Below, one piece after another: positions 11,461 through 23,450 of a stretch of 64,000 nt of DNA. Location: assembly GCF_004115265.2 (NCBI RefSeq), contig NC_046293.1:26174173-26238172 (forward strand). The letters run 5' to 3'. Positions within the stretch are counted from its first letter, which is position 1, and each line of letters starts with the position of its first letter. A model generated the notes under the pieces. The model worked only from the letters and a program-made list of their open reading frames with translations. It was not told the DNA's origin and did no database searches. Both the position numbers and the translations under genes were made by a program. Source of the DNA: Rhinolophus ferrumequinum. Taxonomy: Eukaryota; Chordata; Mammalia; Chiroptera; Rhinolophidae.

Positions 11461-13125
11461 ATTATTATTTTAGTGACAATTTCCATGTGGTTTTTTTTCT
11501 TATTCATATGAGTTATACCTTGTAAAAAAAAATCATTAAGCAGGACTATAATCAGTATAGTGCATCTTTTTTGCAACTTTGTTCAGTTTTTTAAAAGTTC
11601 TTTTTTGTTTATAATGAAGTTTAGTTTAGCATTTTACAGAAGCTACCTCATCCTGAATTTTATTTAAAATCCAGCTGCTTTTACTCCATCTAAATAAGTA
11701 TGTAAGGAATTGTGTTTGGCCTTCATCATGCAATGAATTCTTTTTTAAGAATCTATTCATAAAAGTTGGGCAAAATATAAATTAACATTTACTATAAAAC
11801 AAAGCACCTTGCACTGATTATAAAATCCAAAACTAATTATTCCTTGTCTTGGTATCTGTGGGTTTCAGTCTAAATTACATTGATATACAAACCCAAATAG
11901 GTATGTGTATATGCACTTGATTATTTCCTGCAGGCAATAACTTGAATGTTTTAAGAACTCTTTCAACATATTTCATATTTTAAGGTTGCTTTTTACTCTA
12001 AATTATTCAAATGAAAACAGCAATGTTCCACTTTGACTTTGATGTATATTAATTGTACCTCAGATGCTTCACATACATTCTTTGGAATCTCCCACTATCT
12101 GAGATGGGCTAGTAGAGACAGGAGAGTAGCGACACATACCTTCTGTTGGCCAAAAAGTCGGGCATCCTTTAGTGGGAGGTCAGGTGACTCTCATAAAAGA
12201 GGCCTGCTATAGCTGGGTCATAAAAGGAGAAACATGAAAACAGAAATTCAGGACCAAGTACAAACAACATCTGTGACCTTCACAGACTGCCCTGTGAAGG
12301 CTCAGAGTGAAGCAAGAGTGGAAAAAGTAAATATTTCATCAATGTGTCACTTAAGGTCTGAACAGGAAATTCTCACACTTTGGCTATTTTGAAATCAGTT
12401 CATCTCATCACACACCTCCAGAATATAGGAAACTTTGGGCTACAGCTGAAAGAACAAATAGACTTCTAAGTGTGTCACTTAAATTGCCCATTTTCAAATG
12501 CTTCTGAGAAATTGTTTTCATGTTCTACGGATATAGGGAAACAGAAGCTTAACCACCCATGCAGTTAATTTGTTTCCATCTCAATCACAAACACTGCAAA
12601 TTTATGCCTGTTAAGTATCTTAACTATTACTTTTAGAACTTGGTTGCTAAATGTTGACATTAAGTACTTCTTTTCATATTATTATTTATATTCATATTAT
12701 TTCATTTGTATTATCGTGGAAAAAATTCTGCAAATCATAATCACATTATCAACAAGTATTTAATAATATTAGTCATTAATTATTCTGAGAAATTACTATA
12801 TTCCTAACTATAATGTACCTGGCACAAAGTCCATCATTTCCAAAATTGCATAACTATTTCTTTGCCCTAGTTTTTGCCTTCAATTTTATTCTTTTTAAAT
12901 AACTAATTTAATCTGCAGACTTCCTCTGATAAAAATAAATATCCCTTGGAAGGATAAAATGTATATAATATTGATCTATGCCTGACATGGAAATATTAAA
13001 TAACTACTCATAAAATCATTCATTAATTCATCTTCCAATCATGACTATTTGTCTGTATTTTACTAGGAATATTTGCTGTAAATGACAAACCCCAAGTCAA
13101 ACTATGTGGCACAAGAAGATGTAAT
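11460..13125. other. AT-rich intergenic DNA, nothing recognised
   Basis: No open frame with known similarity and no clear repeat. A slightly GC-richer patch at 12095-12330 has no match I recognise. Confidence 0.4.
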
Positions 13126-13129
13126 TTGG

Positions 13130-14170
13130 TAGCATATAGTCCACCATAGTATTGTTGTATAATCCCTGTATTTCTGTGGTATTCGTGCTAACTTCTCTTT
13201 CATTTCTGATTTTGTTTATTTGTGTCTTCACTCTCTTTATCTTAGTGAATCTAGCCAAGAGTTTGTCAATTTTATTAATCTTTTCATAGAACCAGCTCTT
13301 TGTGGTATTAATTTTTTCTATTGCCTTTTTCTTCTCTATTTCATTTGGTTTTGCTCTGCTTTTTATTATTTCCTTCCTTCTGCTGACTTTGGGTTTCATT
13401 TGTCTTCTTTTTCTAGTTCTTTAAGGTGTAATGTTAGATTGTTTATCTGGGATTTTTTTTTTTTTTTGAGATAGGCCTGTAATTATATAAATTTCCCTCT
13501 TATTACTGCTTTTGCTGCATCCCAATAATTTTGATAGAATGTATTTTCATTCTCATTTGTTTCTATGTATCTTTTGATCTCTCCTTTTATTTCTTTTTTG
13601 ACCCAGTTGTTCTTTAATAGAATGTTGTTTAATCTCCACATATTTGTGGTTCTTCCAGCTTTCTTTTTTCACTTGATACCCAATTTAAAAGCCTTGTTTT
13701 TAGAGAATAGGTCCTTCAATAGATGATTGGATAAAGAAGATTTGGTATACATACACAATGGAATATTACTTTGCCAAGAGAAATATGAAATACTGCTATT
13801 TGCGACAACAAGAATGGATTTCAAGATTATTATGCTAAGTAAAATAAGTTAAACAGAGAAAGTCAAGAACCATATGATTTCACTCATATGTGGGATATAA
13901 AACTAAAAAAAACAAAGGAACATGACAAACTAAGAAACAAAAACTCATAGACACATACAACCATTTGTGCCAGGTACAACCAGAGGGTAAGGGGGGAGGG
14001 TGGATGGTAGAAAAGGGTAAAGAGGGTCAAATATATGGTGATGGAAGGAGAACTGACTCTGGCTGGGGAGCACACAATATGATATATAGATGATGTATTA
14101 TAGAACTATACACTTGAAACCTACATAATTTTACTAGCCATTGTCACCCCAATAAATTTAATTTAAAAAA
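13130..14170. mobile_element. L1 insertion with inverted 5' half (twin-priming structure)
   Basis: 13130-13690 is L1 ORF2 on the minus strand (KPKVSRRKEIIKSRAKPNEI, then KINTTKSWFYEKINKIDKLL). At about 13690-13715 the orientation flips, and 13715-14165 is a plus-strand young L1 3' end with the tail GTCACCCCAATAAATTTAAT and poly-A. A 5' inversion joined to a sense 3' end is the known product of twin priming during L1 reverse transcription. Confidence 0.8.
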
Positions 14171-14990
14171 AGAAAAGGTAATTAAGGGAAAAAAAAGTCA
14201 CCTAACTAATGTGAAGTCCCAAAAAGAAGACTTGAACCACAAGATAAATGACACAGAGACATCAAAAAACAAATTTTTAAATTCAAAATATCTATAGTGT
14301 ATAAAATATAATTTTTAAATCATTTTTTATCTTGTGTCAAGAAAGGGTAGAATTGTTTATTCCCCATCATTCCTAAGAATATTCATATTCACTTCCATGC
14401 AGCCTCTAAGAAATTGAGTTGAGATTCAAACCCAAATATTAAGTTATCTTAAATCTAGAAAAATGGCATTTAAAGCCTTAGTTCTGTCTCTGGAATCAAA
14501 ACTAATATTTGTGACCTTAATAACAATTGCTCAGGCTGGCTTGCTATATGTGTACATCTGTTAATTATGTTTTATTATTTTTCATAAACTAAATAATCAT
14601 ATTTATGTATGGTTGCATGCATTTCTATTTATTAGAAATAATTGTTTTTCCATTTATTATATTTTCATGAAGTAAATTAATAATATTCTTGCTCTACTGT
14701 TGCTATTACACAAATTAGAGAATTAATACAATGAAATCATTGTATTATCATTGTATATCTCTATTGCGCTCTTAAAATTGAAGATACTTATGTCCACTAT
14801 TTCTACAGACATCCACTTTGATATTTTGATTTAAATAATGATATACATCATACACTTGATTATATGCAATAATATGGGTTGATTTTTCTGGCATTTACAC
14901 TTAATGACAACGATGATCAGAAAATATAAAGACACAACAAAAATATCTCAAAGTAAATTGAAAATCATATAATTTCCTTTGAGATGTATA
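14170..14990. other. AT-rich intergenic DNA, nothing recognised
   Basis: Low-complexity AT-rich sequence with no convincing open frame or repeat family. Confidence 0.4.
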
Positions 14991-15113
14991 GAGGGTGCCA
15001 AAAGATGTATACACATTTTATGAATGGAAAAATCTGTGTTAAACTATAATACTCAATATACCGATAAGAAAAGATGAATACAAGTCATGTGTATACAGTT
15101 TCTTGGCACCTCT
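14991..15113 (+). mobile_element. Mariner-like MITE, copy 1
   Basis: Terminal inverted repeats: GAGGGTGCCAAAAGATGTAT at the left and TTCTTGGCACCTCT at the right; about 123 bases, non-coding. Orientation is arbitrary; it is opposite to copy 2. Confidence 0.85.
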
Positions 15114-15240
15114 GGTATGTATGACTAAAGATAAAAACCACCGAAAGTATGGATTAGTTGGAATCTATTTTACATGATATAACTCTCTGTATGTAATTCT
15201 CTCTCTCTTAAATTGATAGTGTAATATTAATATAAATATC

Positions 15241-15369
15241 GGAGGTGCCAAAAAAATGTATACACATGACTTGTATTCATCTTTTGCTATCGGTATATAT
15301 TGAGTATTACAATTTTAATACAGTTTTTTCCTTTCTTAAAATGTGCATACATTATTTTGGCACCCTCTA
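15241..15369 (-). mobile_element. Mariner-like MITE, copy 2, inverted relative to copy 1
   Basis: It starts GGAGGTGCCAAAAAAATGTA and ends TATTTTGGCACCCTCTA. The interior is the reverse complement of copy 1 (GACTTGTATTCATCTTTTGC against AGATGAATACAAGTC). Copies are 127 bases apart. Confidence 0.85.
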
Positions 15370-16095
15370 TAGTATAATGACATATAAATATATTATTAAG
15401 AAATGTTAATAATATATTTAATATATATAGAATGAATATATATGACTGACTATTGCTTATAATAGCAGAATCCAGTGTCCTGGGAGAAATAGCTAAAACA
15501 GAATTTAGTATCTAGTCAAAATATCCTTCTAATAGGATAGGAAAATGAAGTCATCTTTAAGGAATAAATTAAAAAGAGAATTTGTTACTGTCATTAAAGG
15601 AAATATTAAAGGGTTTTCTTCAAACAGAAGAAAAACTTGGCCAGATGAAAGCTTGGAGACACAGAATGGAAAGAGTTAAAGAAAATAAAATTGGGTAGAT
15701 ATATATAAATGTATGTAACTAGTTAAAATATTAATGATAAAGATTCCAGTTGAAAAACATATTGTAAAATAAGCAAATGGGGTAACAAGCAGAATATAAC
15801 AAAAGAGGATAGTAAGATATTTCTGTTGTTTGAGAATTGGTAAAAATACTAATTTGTTATATTTAATATGAAAAGAATATACTGAAATATAGAGAACTAC
15901 TGAAAGTATAGTTAAGGCGTATTGAATTAATAACCTTTTATAGCGGGAAGTAGAAAAATAAAAGATATTTAATCCTAAAGAAGATAAAAGAAAAAAATGT
16001 ATATTTGTTGTTACAAATAGAAGAAAATACTAAGTGATAGACCCAAACAAGTAATTATATTAAATATAAATAAAATAATTTTCAATGCAAATATG
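15370..16095. other. AT-rich intergenic DNA, nothing recognised
   Basis: No supported gene or repeat family; possibly very old LINE sequence. Confidence 0.35.
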
Positions 16096-16099
16096 AAAC

Positions 16100-16165
16100 A
16101 TGCCCTCCAGTGTCATCCATGTTGTTGCAAATGACAGGATTTCTTTGTTTTTTAAGGCAGTATGT
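16100..16165 (-). mobile_element. Short L1 3' fragment
   Basis: CATCCATGTTGTTGCAAATG followed by ACAGGATTTCTTTG is the antisense of the L1 3' block CATTTGCAACAACATGGATG. Confidence 0.6.
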
Positions 16166-16329
16166 TATGTATGTATATGTATGTATGCTTGTAATGGAAT
16201 AAATTACATATAATGTAATGACATAATATATATATCACATTTTTATACATTCATATTTCCAAGACACAACTTTAATATAAACATAAAGGAAAATAATTGT
16301 AAAAAGAAAATGTATTTCATGTAATACAA

Positions 16330-17450
16330 ACCAGTAGAAAATTGCTACACTAAAGTTATACTAATTTAAAGTCATTAAAAATAAATACAATTTAAAAATA
16401 GATTCCTTGGTTATATTAGCCACATTTTAGCAATTGATGTAGAACCTTTTTATCATCACAACAAATTATCTAACCACAGTGTACATTAAATAAAAATCAC
16501 TAAAAAGTTCTAGAAAATCCTTATATGATTTTAACTCACTAAAATACTGATAAAAAAATATGGACAGATAAGAAATAGTAATGCATGTTCATAATTTTAT
16601 ATGAATTACAATGAAAATACAACATCATATGAATTCACTGTAAAATTTATTTTCTTAAATACATATATATGAGGGGGAAAAAGGAGAATATCTATACTTA
16701 AGCATACATCATGAGAAATGAAAACTGAAGAGCAAATTAAATCAAAATAAAGTACATGGAAGAAAACAGTAAGAGTAGGACTCAGCAATCCCTCTTCAGG
16801 GTATCAACCCAAAAATTCTGAAAACATGTGCTCACTTCGGCAAGCACATATACTAAAAATTCTGAAAACATTTATTTGTAAAGATATACATACCCTTATG
16901 TTCATTGCAGCATTATTCATGGTGGCCAAGACATGGAAACAACCAAAGTTTCCTTTGAGAGATTATTGGATAAAGAAGAGGTGGTACATACATACAATGG
17001 AATATTACTCAGTGATAAGAAAAGATGAAATACTGCCATTTGCAACAACCTGGATCGATCTTGAGATTATCATGCTAAGTGAAATAAGTTAGACAGATCC
17101 TCTTCTCCCTCCTTCCAAAAGAAAAAAAAAAAGTCAGACAGAAAAAATCGAGAACCATGTGATTTCATTCATCTGTGGGATATAAAACTGAAAGCTACAA
17201 ATCAAAAGGACAAAGAAACAAGCAAAAATTCATAGACACAGACAGCAGTTTAGTGGTTACCAGCAGATAAGGGGGAAGGGGAAGGTAGAAGAGGGTCATG
17301 GGGGTCAAATATAAGTTGATGGAAGGAGAACTGACCCTGGGTGGTGGGCACACGATGTGATATATAGATGATGCAGTACAGAATTGTACACTTGAAACCT
17401 ATTAAATTTTATTAACCACTGTCACCCTATATATTTAATAAAAAATAAAA
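16330..17450 (+). mobile_element. L1 fragment with internal ORF2 deletion and a U6 insertion
   Basis: 16560-16765 matches mid-ORF2 (TTTATATGAATTACAATGAA, AAGAGCAAATTAAATC). It then jumps to the L1 3' region at about 16770 and runs to the tail near 17440. Two further inserts lie in the 3' part: the U6 piece at 16828 and a short CT-rich piece with poly-A at about 17097-17133, flanked by near copies of GTTAGACAGA / GTCAGACAGA. Confidence 0.75.
16828..16854 (+). ncRNA. RNU6P: U6 snRNA 5' fragment (retro-inserted, not functional)
   Basis: GTGCTCACTTCGGCAAGCAC followed by ATATACT matches the first bases of U6 (GTGCTCGCTTCGGCAGCACATATACT) with one substitution and one inserted base. It is flanked on both sides by the 17-base repeat AAAAATTCTGAAAACAT (16811-16827 and 16855-16871). 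The rest of U6 is missing, so it is a fragment. Confidence 0.88.
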
Positions 17451-17479
17451 TAAATAATTACCTATAATTATACAGTTCA

Positions 17480-19160
17480 TATACTTTCCTCCTTCTCCCT
17501 CTATTTTTTAATTATCAGAGCACATAATGATTGATACTATTCTGTCATCCTATCCCCATGATTTAGTCTTAGTTCTTTTGTCAAACATACTCAATGTCCA
17601 CCAATAGTCCTACTAAAACTTTTCCAGTTTTCCGTTAAGCCTAAAGAAGGACTCAAAGGAACAAATTCCCTGAGTTCTGGCATATTTTAAGAGTATTTAT
17701 GTAGCCTTTATTTGTCAGTTTGGCTAGCAGAAAATCCTTGGCTAGTCGATTTTTTTCTATCTTAAATGTGTTATTTTTTATCTTTCTAGCATAAAATGCT
17801 TCTCTCAAATAAGTCTAATGCCAGTCTGATGTTCATTCTCTTATAATTACCTTGATATTTTTGCCTGAATGCTCAAAACTTTTTTTTTCTCTAAAATCCA
17901 ACGTTTTTATTAGCATATGACTCAATGTTGGCCATTCTGGGTTGATTGTCACATTTACATAGAGAGTACTTTTAATACATGGGCTTAAGTCTTACTTGAG
18001 AAAAGTTTTCTTGAATTATAGTTTTTAATATTTGTTTAATTTATTTTTTTCTTACTGTATTTCTTTTGGATCTTCCTTGATTCTTATATATATGTGTAAG
18101 TGTGACTCTCATTCATTTTTGTTTCCATCTTCATTTCTGTTTGATTTTTTTTTCACTTTTCCCTTTTTTATCTTGTTTTCCTTACAATGATTTCCATGTT
18201 AATCTCTTTCTGAAATGTTTGTTTCTTTGATTCCTAATTTTCTCCAGAGTTCTTTAAGAATTTTTATATGCCTTTTATTTCTAGCCATGTCATCTATGAG
18301 CTTTCTTAAGTCTGATTTACTATGACTTTTATAGTTTACATACTTTTGAATTTCCTATAGTTCATTTTGAAATATTATAGTTTTCTTCTGCTTTATGGCC
18401 ATATTTTTCTAACATGTATGTCATTTTCTATACGTATCAAATCTGGTATGTCATTTTCTCCAGTAGTCAAATCATTATTCTATTATAGTCCCTTACAATA
18501 TCCTGAATGAGGTTTTACCATAATCCTGCTCTGTGTGATAGGTTTTATTGGACTTTTAAAGGAAGATTTGTGAGGCAAGGATAACTTAACTTCATGGCTC
18601 TAGAGTTTCCTTTTTCATTGTTGCCATGACTTTTAAAAATGTCGGCTCTGTGTTTTAGCTACTCCTCTCTCATTTTTTCTATATGTGTATCCTGTGATAC
18701 ATCTTTCCTTAATATCTGATTCTTTGTCCTTTACCCAACAAGTGCTTGCCAGATCAATTCATGTCCTGTTCCTGCTATTTCTGTGTATGGGCTCTATGCT
18801 GTCTGGGTGCTTCTGAGAGCCTTGAGGACACATTTTCAGATCTTATCTCAGCCCCCTTGTCCTCAACAACAGATTGGAGCCTGTAAAGCCCCTCCCAGTT
18901 TGGACAATTTCTCCACTCTGAGTGAGGTATCCACATCATAAGTATTTGTTGACTTCGGGATCCACAGCCATATAAATCCCCTCTAGTTCTCAAAGCTGTG
19001 ATGGTCTGGCTATACCCACTGAAATTCTAAGACTGTAGATACATTTTCTTATCTAGAGTTGTTTAAAATGTTTCTTTCCTAGTTACTCTATATGTATTTG
19101 TAAGGAAATTTGGGGAAATTCAAAAACTATGCCACCTCTGAAGCTATCCTCCCTCTTTTT
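17480..19160 (-). mobile_element. Probable old LINE (HAL1/L1-like), antisense
   Basis: Long T-rich sequence with blocks such as GAATTTCCTATAGTTCATTT and GCCATGTCATCTATGAGCTT that look like antisense LINE ORF1 and flank. It ends just before a well-defined L1 at 19180. Family assignment is tentative. Confidence 0.35.
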
Positions 19161-19179
19161 TGACAATCTTTTTATTTTC

Positions 19180-21680
19180 TTTTTAAATAAACATTACTTT
19201 TTAAAGCAGTTTTAGATTCACAGAAGAAATTGAGCTAAAAGTACAGAGCTCCAATCTTCGTGTACCCCCCTCCTCCAACCCCCTTACTGTCAATATCCCA
19301 CACCAGACAGGTACATTTGTTACAAATGATAAACCTATATGATGCATAATTATCACGCACGTCCATAGTTTACAATAGTGTTCAATCTTAGTGCTATACA
19401 ATCTATAGGTTTTGACAAATGTGTTATATAATGACATACATCCACAACTATAGCAAGATACAGAATAGTGTTATTGCCTTAAAAACACTCTGGGCTCTCC
19501 CTATTCAATCTCCCTATTTCCAAACACCGGGCAAATCTTGATCTTTTTACTACATCCATAATTTGGTCTTTTCCAGAATGTAATGTATTTGGAATCATAA
19601 AATATATAGCCTTTTCAGATTGGCTTCTTTCACTTAGTACTATGCATTTAAAGTTTCTCTAGCTCTGTTTATGGCTTAACAGCTCATTAACTTTTAGAGC
19701 TGAATAGTATGTCATTGTCTAGATGTACAACAGTTTATCCATTCACCTTCTAAAGGACACCTTGGTTGCTTCCAAGTTTGGGCAATTATGAGTAAAGCTG
19801 CTATAAACATCTGTGAGCAGTATTTGTGTGGACATAAGTTTCCAACTTATTTGGATAAATACCAAAGGTGCAGTTGCTGGATGATATGGTAAGCGTATGT
19901 TTAATTTTGTAGGAAACTGCCAAACTGTCTTCCAGTGCTGTACTGATTTGCATTTTGCTTTGACATACCATATATTCACCAGCATTAGTGTTGAGTCTGA
20001 TTTGGGCCATTTTAACAGGTGTATGGTAAATTGTTGTTTTACTTTGCATTTCCCTGATGGCAATATGATGTGGAGCATCTTTTCATTTGTTTACTTGCCA
20101 TATGTATATCTTCTTTGATGAGGTGTCTGTTAAGATCTTTGGCCCATTTTTTAATCAGGTTGTTTGTTTTCTTATTGTTGACTTTTAGGAGTTATTTGTA
20201 TATATTGGATAACAGTCATTTATCAGACCTGCTTTTTGCAAATAATTTCTCCCAGTCTGTGTCTTTTAATTCTCTTAACAGTATCTTTTGCAAAATGCAA
20301 ATTATTAATTTTAATGAAATCCAGCTTATTAATTATGTCTTTCCTGGATTATGCTTTTGGTGGTATATCTAAAAATGTCATTACCATACCTAAGGTCATT
20401 TAAATGTTCCCCTGTGTTATTTTCTAGGAGTTTTATAGTATTCCATTTTACATTTAGGTATATGGTCCATTTTGAGTTAACATTTGTGAAGGACATAAGG
20501 ACTGTATCTAAATTAATATTTTTTTTGTATGTGGATGTCCATTTGTTTCAGCACCACTTGTTTAAAAAAAAACTATATTTTCTTCATATACTGCCTTTGC
20601 TCAGTTGAATATATTTCTGTGGATTTATTTCTGGGCTATCAATTTTATTCCATTGATCTAATTGTCTATTCTTTCACATTGTTCTAATTACTATAACTTG
20701 ATAGTAAGTCTTGAAGTTGAGTTGTATTAGTTCTAACTCGATAGTAAGTCTTGAAGTTGAGCTGTATTAGTTCTCCAACTATGTTCTTCTCCTTCAATAT
20801 TGTGTTGGCTATTCTGAGTCTTTTGCCTCTTCATATAAATTTTAGAATCAGTTTGTTAATATCCATAAAATAACACTAGCATTATGAGTGGAATCATATT
20901 CAATCCATAAATCAAGTTGGGAAGAACTAACACCTCAACAATATTGAGTCTTCCTGTCCATAAAAAATATGAAAAATGTCTCTCCATTTGTCTCTCCAAT
21001 GTCTCTCCATAAATCAAATTGGGAAGAACTAACACCTCAACAACATTGAGTCTTCCTGTCCATGAAAAATATGAAAAATGTCTCTCCATTTATTAGTTCT
21101 TTAATATTTTTCATCAGAGTTTCATACTTTTCCTTATGTAGAATTTGTACATATTTTGTGAGATTTATACCTAAGTATTTCATTTTTTACATTGCTAACA
21201 TAAGTGGTATTGTATTTTTAATTTCAAATTCCACTTGTATTTGCTGACCTGTGGGCAAGCAATCGACTTTTGTGTATTAACCTTCATCCTACAGCCTTGC
21301 TATAATCACTTATTATTTTCAGGATCACTTTTTGGCCATTTCTTTCAGATTTTCTACATTTATGATCATGCTATCTACTAACAAAGACAGTTTTATTTAT
21401 TCCTTTCCAATTGGTATACATATATTTTTTTTCTTGTCTTGTCTTATTTCATTAGCCAGAGGTTCCAGTATGATGTGAAAAAAATAATGGTGAGAGGAAA
21501 CATTCTTGCATTATTCTTAATATTAGAAGGAAAGCTAGTTTTTCACCATTAAGTATGATGTTGGTTGTAGAAGGTTTTTTTTATAAATGTTCTTTATTAA
21601 GTTAAAGAAGTTCTCTTCTATTCCTAGTTTGCTATCATGAATGGATACTATCATGAATAAGAGTTATTATCATAAATGGA
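19180..21680 (-). mobile_element. Long L1M-type LINE, 3' portion including ORF2 end
   Basis: The plus strand reads the L1 antisense order: AAAGCAGTTTTAGATTCACA, GGGCAATTATGAGTAAAGCT, CATTTCCCTGATGGCAATAT, ACAACATTGAGTCTTCCTG. It contains two local tandem duplications (20698-20785 and 20900-21092). Confidence 0.85.
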
Positions 21681-22110
21681 TGCTGGCTTTTGCCCAAGGT
21701 ATGTCACCTGAACCTCCCTCACCAGCGTCTTTGAGCAAAAGTTGTCAAGGGTTCTGCAAACTGTTAACTCTACATAATCCTAAAATATATTCTGTTGGCT
21801 AGTAAACTGCAAAACTAAATATACCTAAAGAAAAAAATGTCATTTAAATAAAAATATGCCATGCAAATAAAAATATTGATTTCTAAATTCCACATGAATA
21901 TTAATATTCATTAATCAATCAATTTGTTAGTCAAGGGGGAACTAAAATACATTTTTCTCTATGTTGAGATAATAATTGTCATAAATTTTACCAAAGAAAT
22001 ACGGGTATGTTTGCCAAGTTTTAACCTATATCTGTAAGAATAGGACATGTTTCTATAAAAAAGGATATTGCACTGAAAGTTGGAGAAAAGAATTAATTAT
22101 TTTTTGAAAC
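21680..22110. other. AT-rich intergenic DNA, nothing recognised
   Basis: No supported gene or repeat. Confidence 0.35.
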
Positions 22111-22560
22111 ATGAGAGACTTTTGAGGGAGTCTTCTACTCACAGAGGCAGCAACTATAAAGGCTCCTAGGTGACAGTAAACTTGAAGTATTCATGGAACT
22201 GAAATTATAGTCAGACTGAACTCAGAGAGCAAAGAAGAGAGTGGAAGTGGATGGATGGGCAAAAGTCATATCCTGTAGGACTACAGGACTATTTTAAAAC
22301 CAATAGGAAAACTTTCTAGGGACTTATTTTAAAAAGCCATGATCGTTTTTCTTGAAACATAAAGAAAAGATTGAAAAAGGTCTACAGCAGTAGATGAGAG
22401 ACCTTTTGGGACTCTCTTGCAGTAATCTTGAAGAAAACAGATGGACCTCAATCAAAAAGGAGAGAAGAAGGTTGGTTTGAATATATTATGCTTTGTGATT
22501 ATTTAAATGTGTCAAAATGAGAAAGCATGAGGATTTAAACTTTACCTTCAAGTTTTAAGA
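22110..22560 (-). mobile_element. L2 LINE fragment
   Basis: The order AAAGTCATATCCTGTAGGAC, TTTAAAAAGCCATGATCG, CTCTTGCAGTAATCTTG follows L2 antisense (TGATATGATCTGACTT...GGATCACTCTGG...TTGCAGTAATCCAGG). It is strongly diverged. Confidence 0.5.
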
Positions 22561-22640
22561 TTTGACAATGAGGTGGCTAAACATTAACATGTTCAATCTT
22601 CTTTATTTTGGTCAACTTCTTCCCAAAGTGTCTCCTTGAC

Positions 22641-22735
22641 TAGACAGATATGGATATGGATATGGGTATGGCTATAAGTATAGATATAGATATATAGATA
22701 TAGATATAGATATAGACAATATAGATACAGATATA
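22641..22735. repeat. (TATAGA)n-type microsatellite
   Basis: Imperfect GATATG then TATAGA units, ending near ACAGATATATC. Confidence 0.9.
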
Positions 22736-22759
22736 TCAAGCCTCTCTGAGCCTCTATTC

Positions 22760-23310
22760 AAACATCAAGATAGACATTTCTTATTTTATCAATGAAGGTG
22801 AGACCATGAATTCTCTTAACTTACCCATCCCCAAACCTGCATATTTATACATGTTATTCATGTATTTATACCTCAATGTCATTACTTTCCTTTTGTTTCA
22901 ATGGATGAGCAATTTCTCTGTTGCCCAAGTCAAAACCTTTTTTATGTCCTCTTTATTCCACGCCACCTAGTCTCCTCTAAAATATTTATTGCCTATGAGG
23001 AAATTTCTGCCTTATTGCCAGTATCTTCATCATTGCTTTCTATAAGCTTTGTCATATTAGTCTATACATGGGCTCAAATCTCACAAAATTTAATATAATC
23101 CCTTGTTTTGCTTCATGGTCTTCTGCTTTTTATTGACAATTTCCCTATGTTATTTTTTTCAGCCAAAATTGTGAAAAACTTTTCTGGACTCCTTTTATCC
23201 CATGCTACAGTTTTTTCAGCACCTTAACTCTTAGTTGTAACTTATAGTGCCTTTCTCCCTAATCAAACAAAAATCCCAATTGCTAAATCTGAGGATATAA
23301 TTTTCCACTT
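22760..23310 (+). mobile_element. Possible L2 LINE fragment
   Basis: Pyrimidine-rich sense sequence resembling L2 ORF2 remnants. A plus-strand frame at 22901-23098 shows no domain. The assignment rests on composition and on nearby clearer L2 pieces. Confidence 0.3.
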
Positions 23311-23334
23311 GCACTTTACTAGACTACTATTTTT

Positions 23335-23450
23335 TCAATTTTTATAAAATTTATTGGGGTGACCTGGGTTAGTAAAATTATATAGGTTTCAAGTGTACAA
23401 TTCTATAATACATCATCTATATGTGCATTGCATTTTGTGTTTTTAATTTG
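23335..23450 (-). mobile_element. Young L1 3' end, short
   Basis: AATTTATTGGGGTGACCTG then GTTTCAAGTGTACAATTCTA is the antisense of the young L1 tail. Confidence 0.85.
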
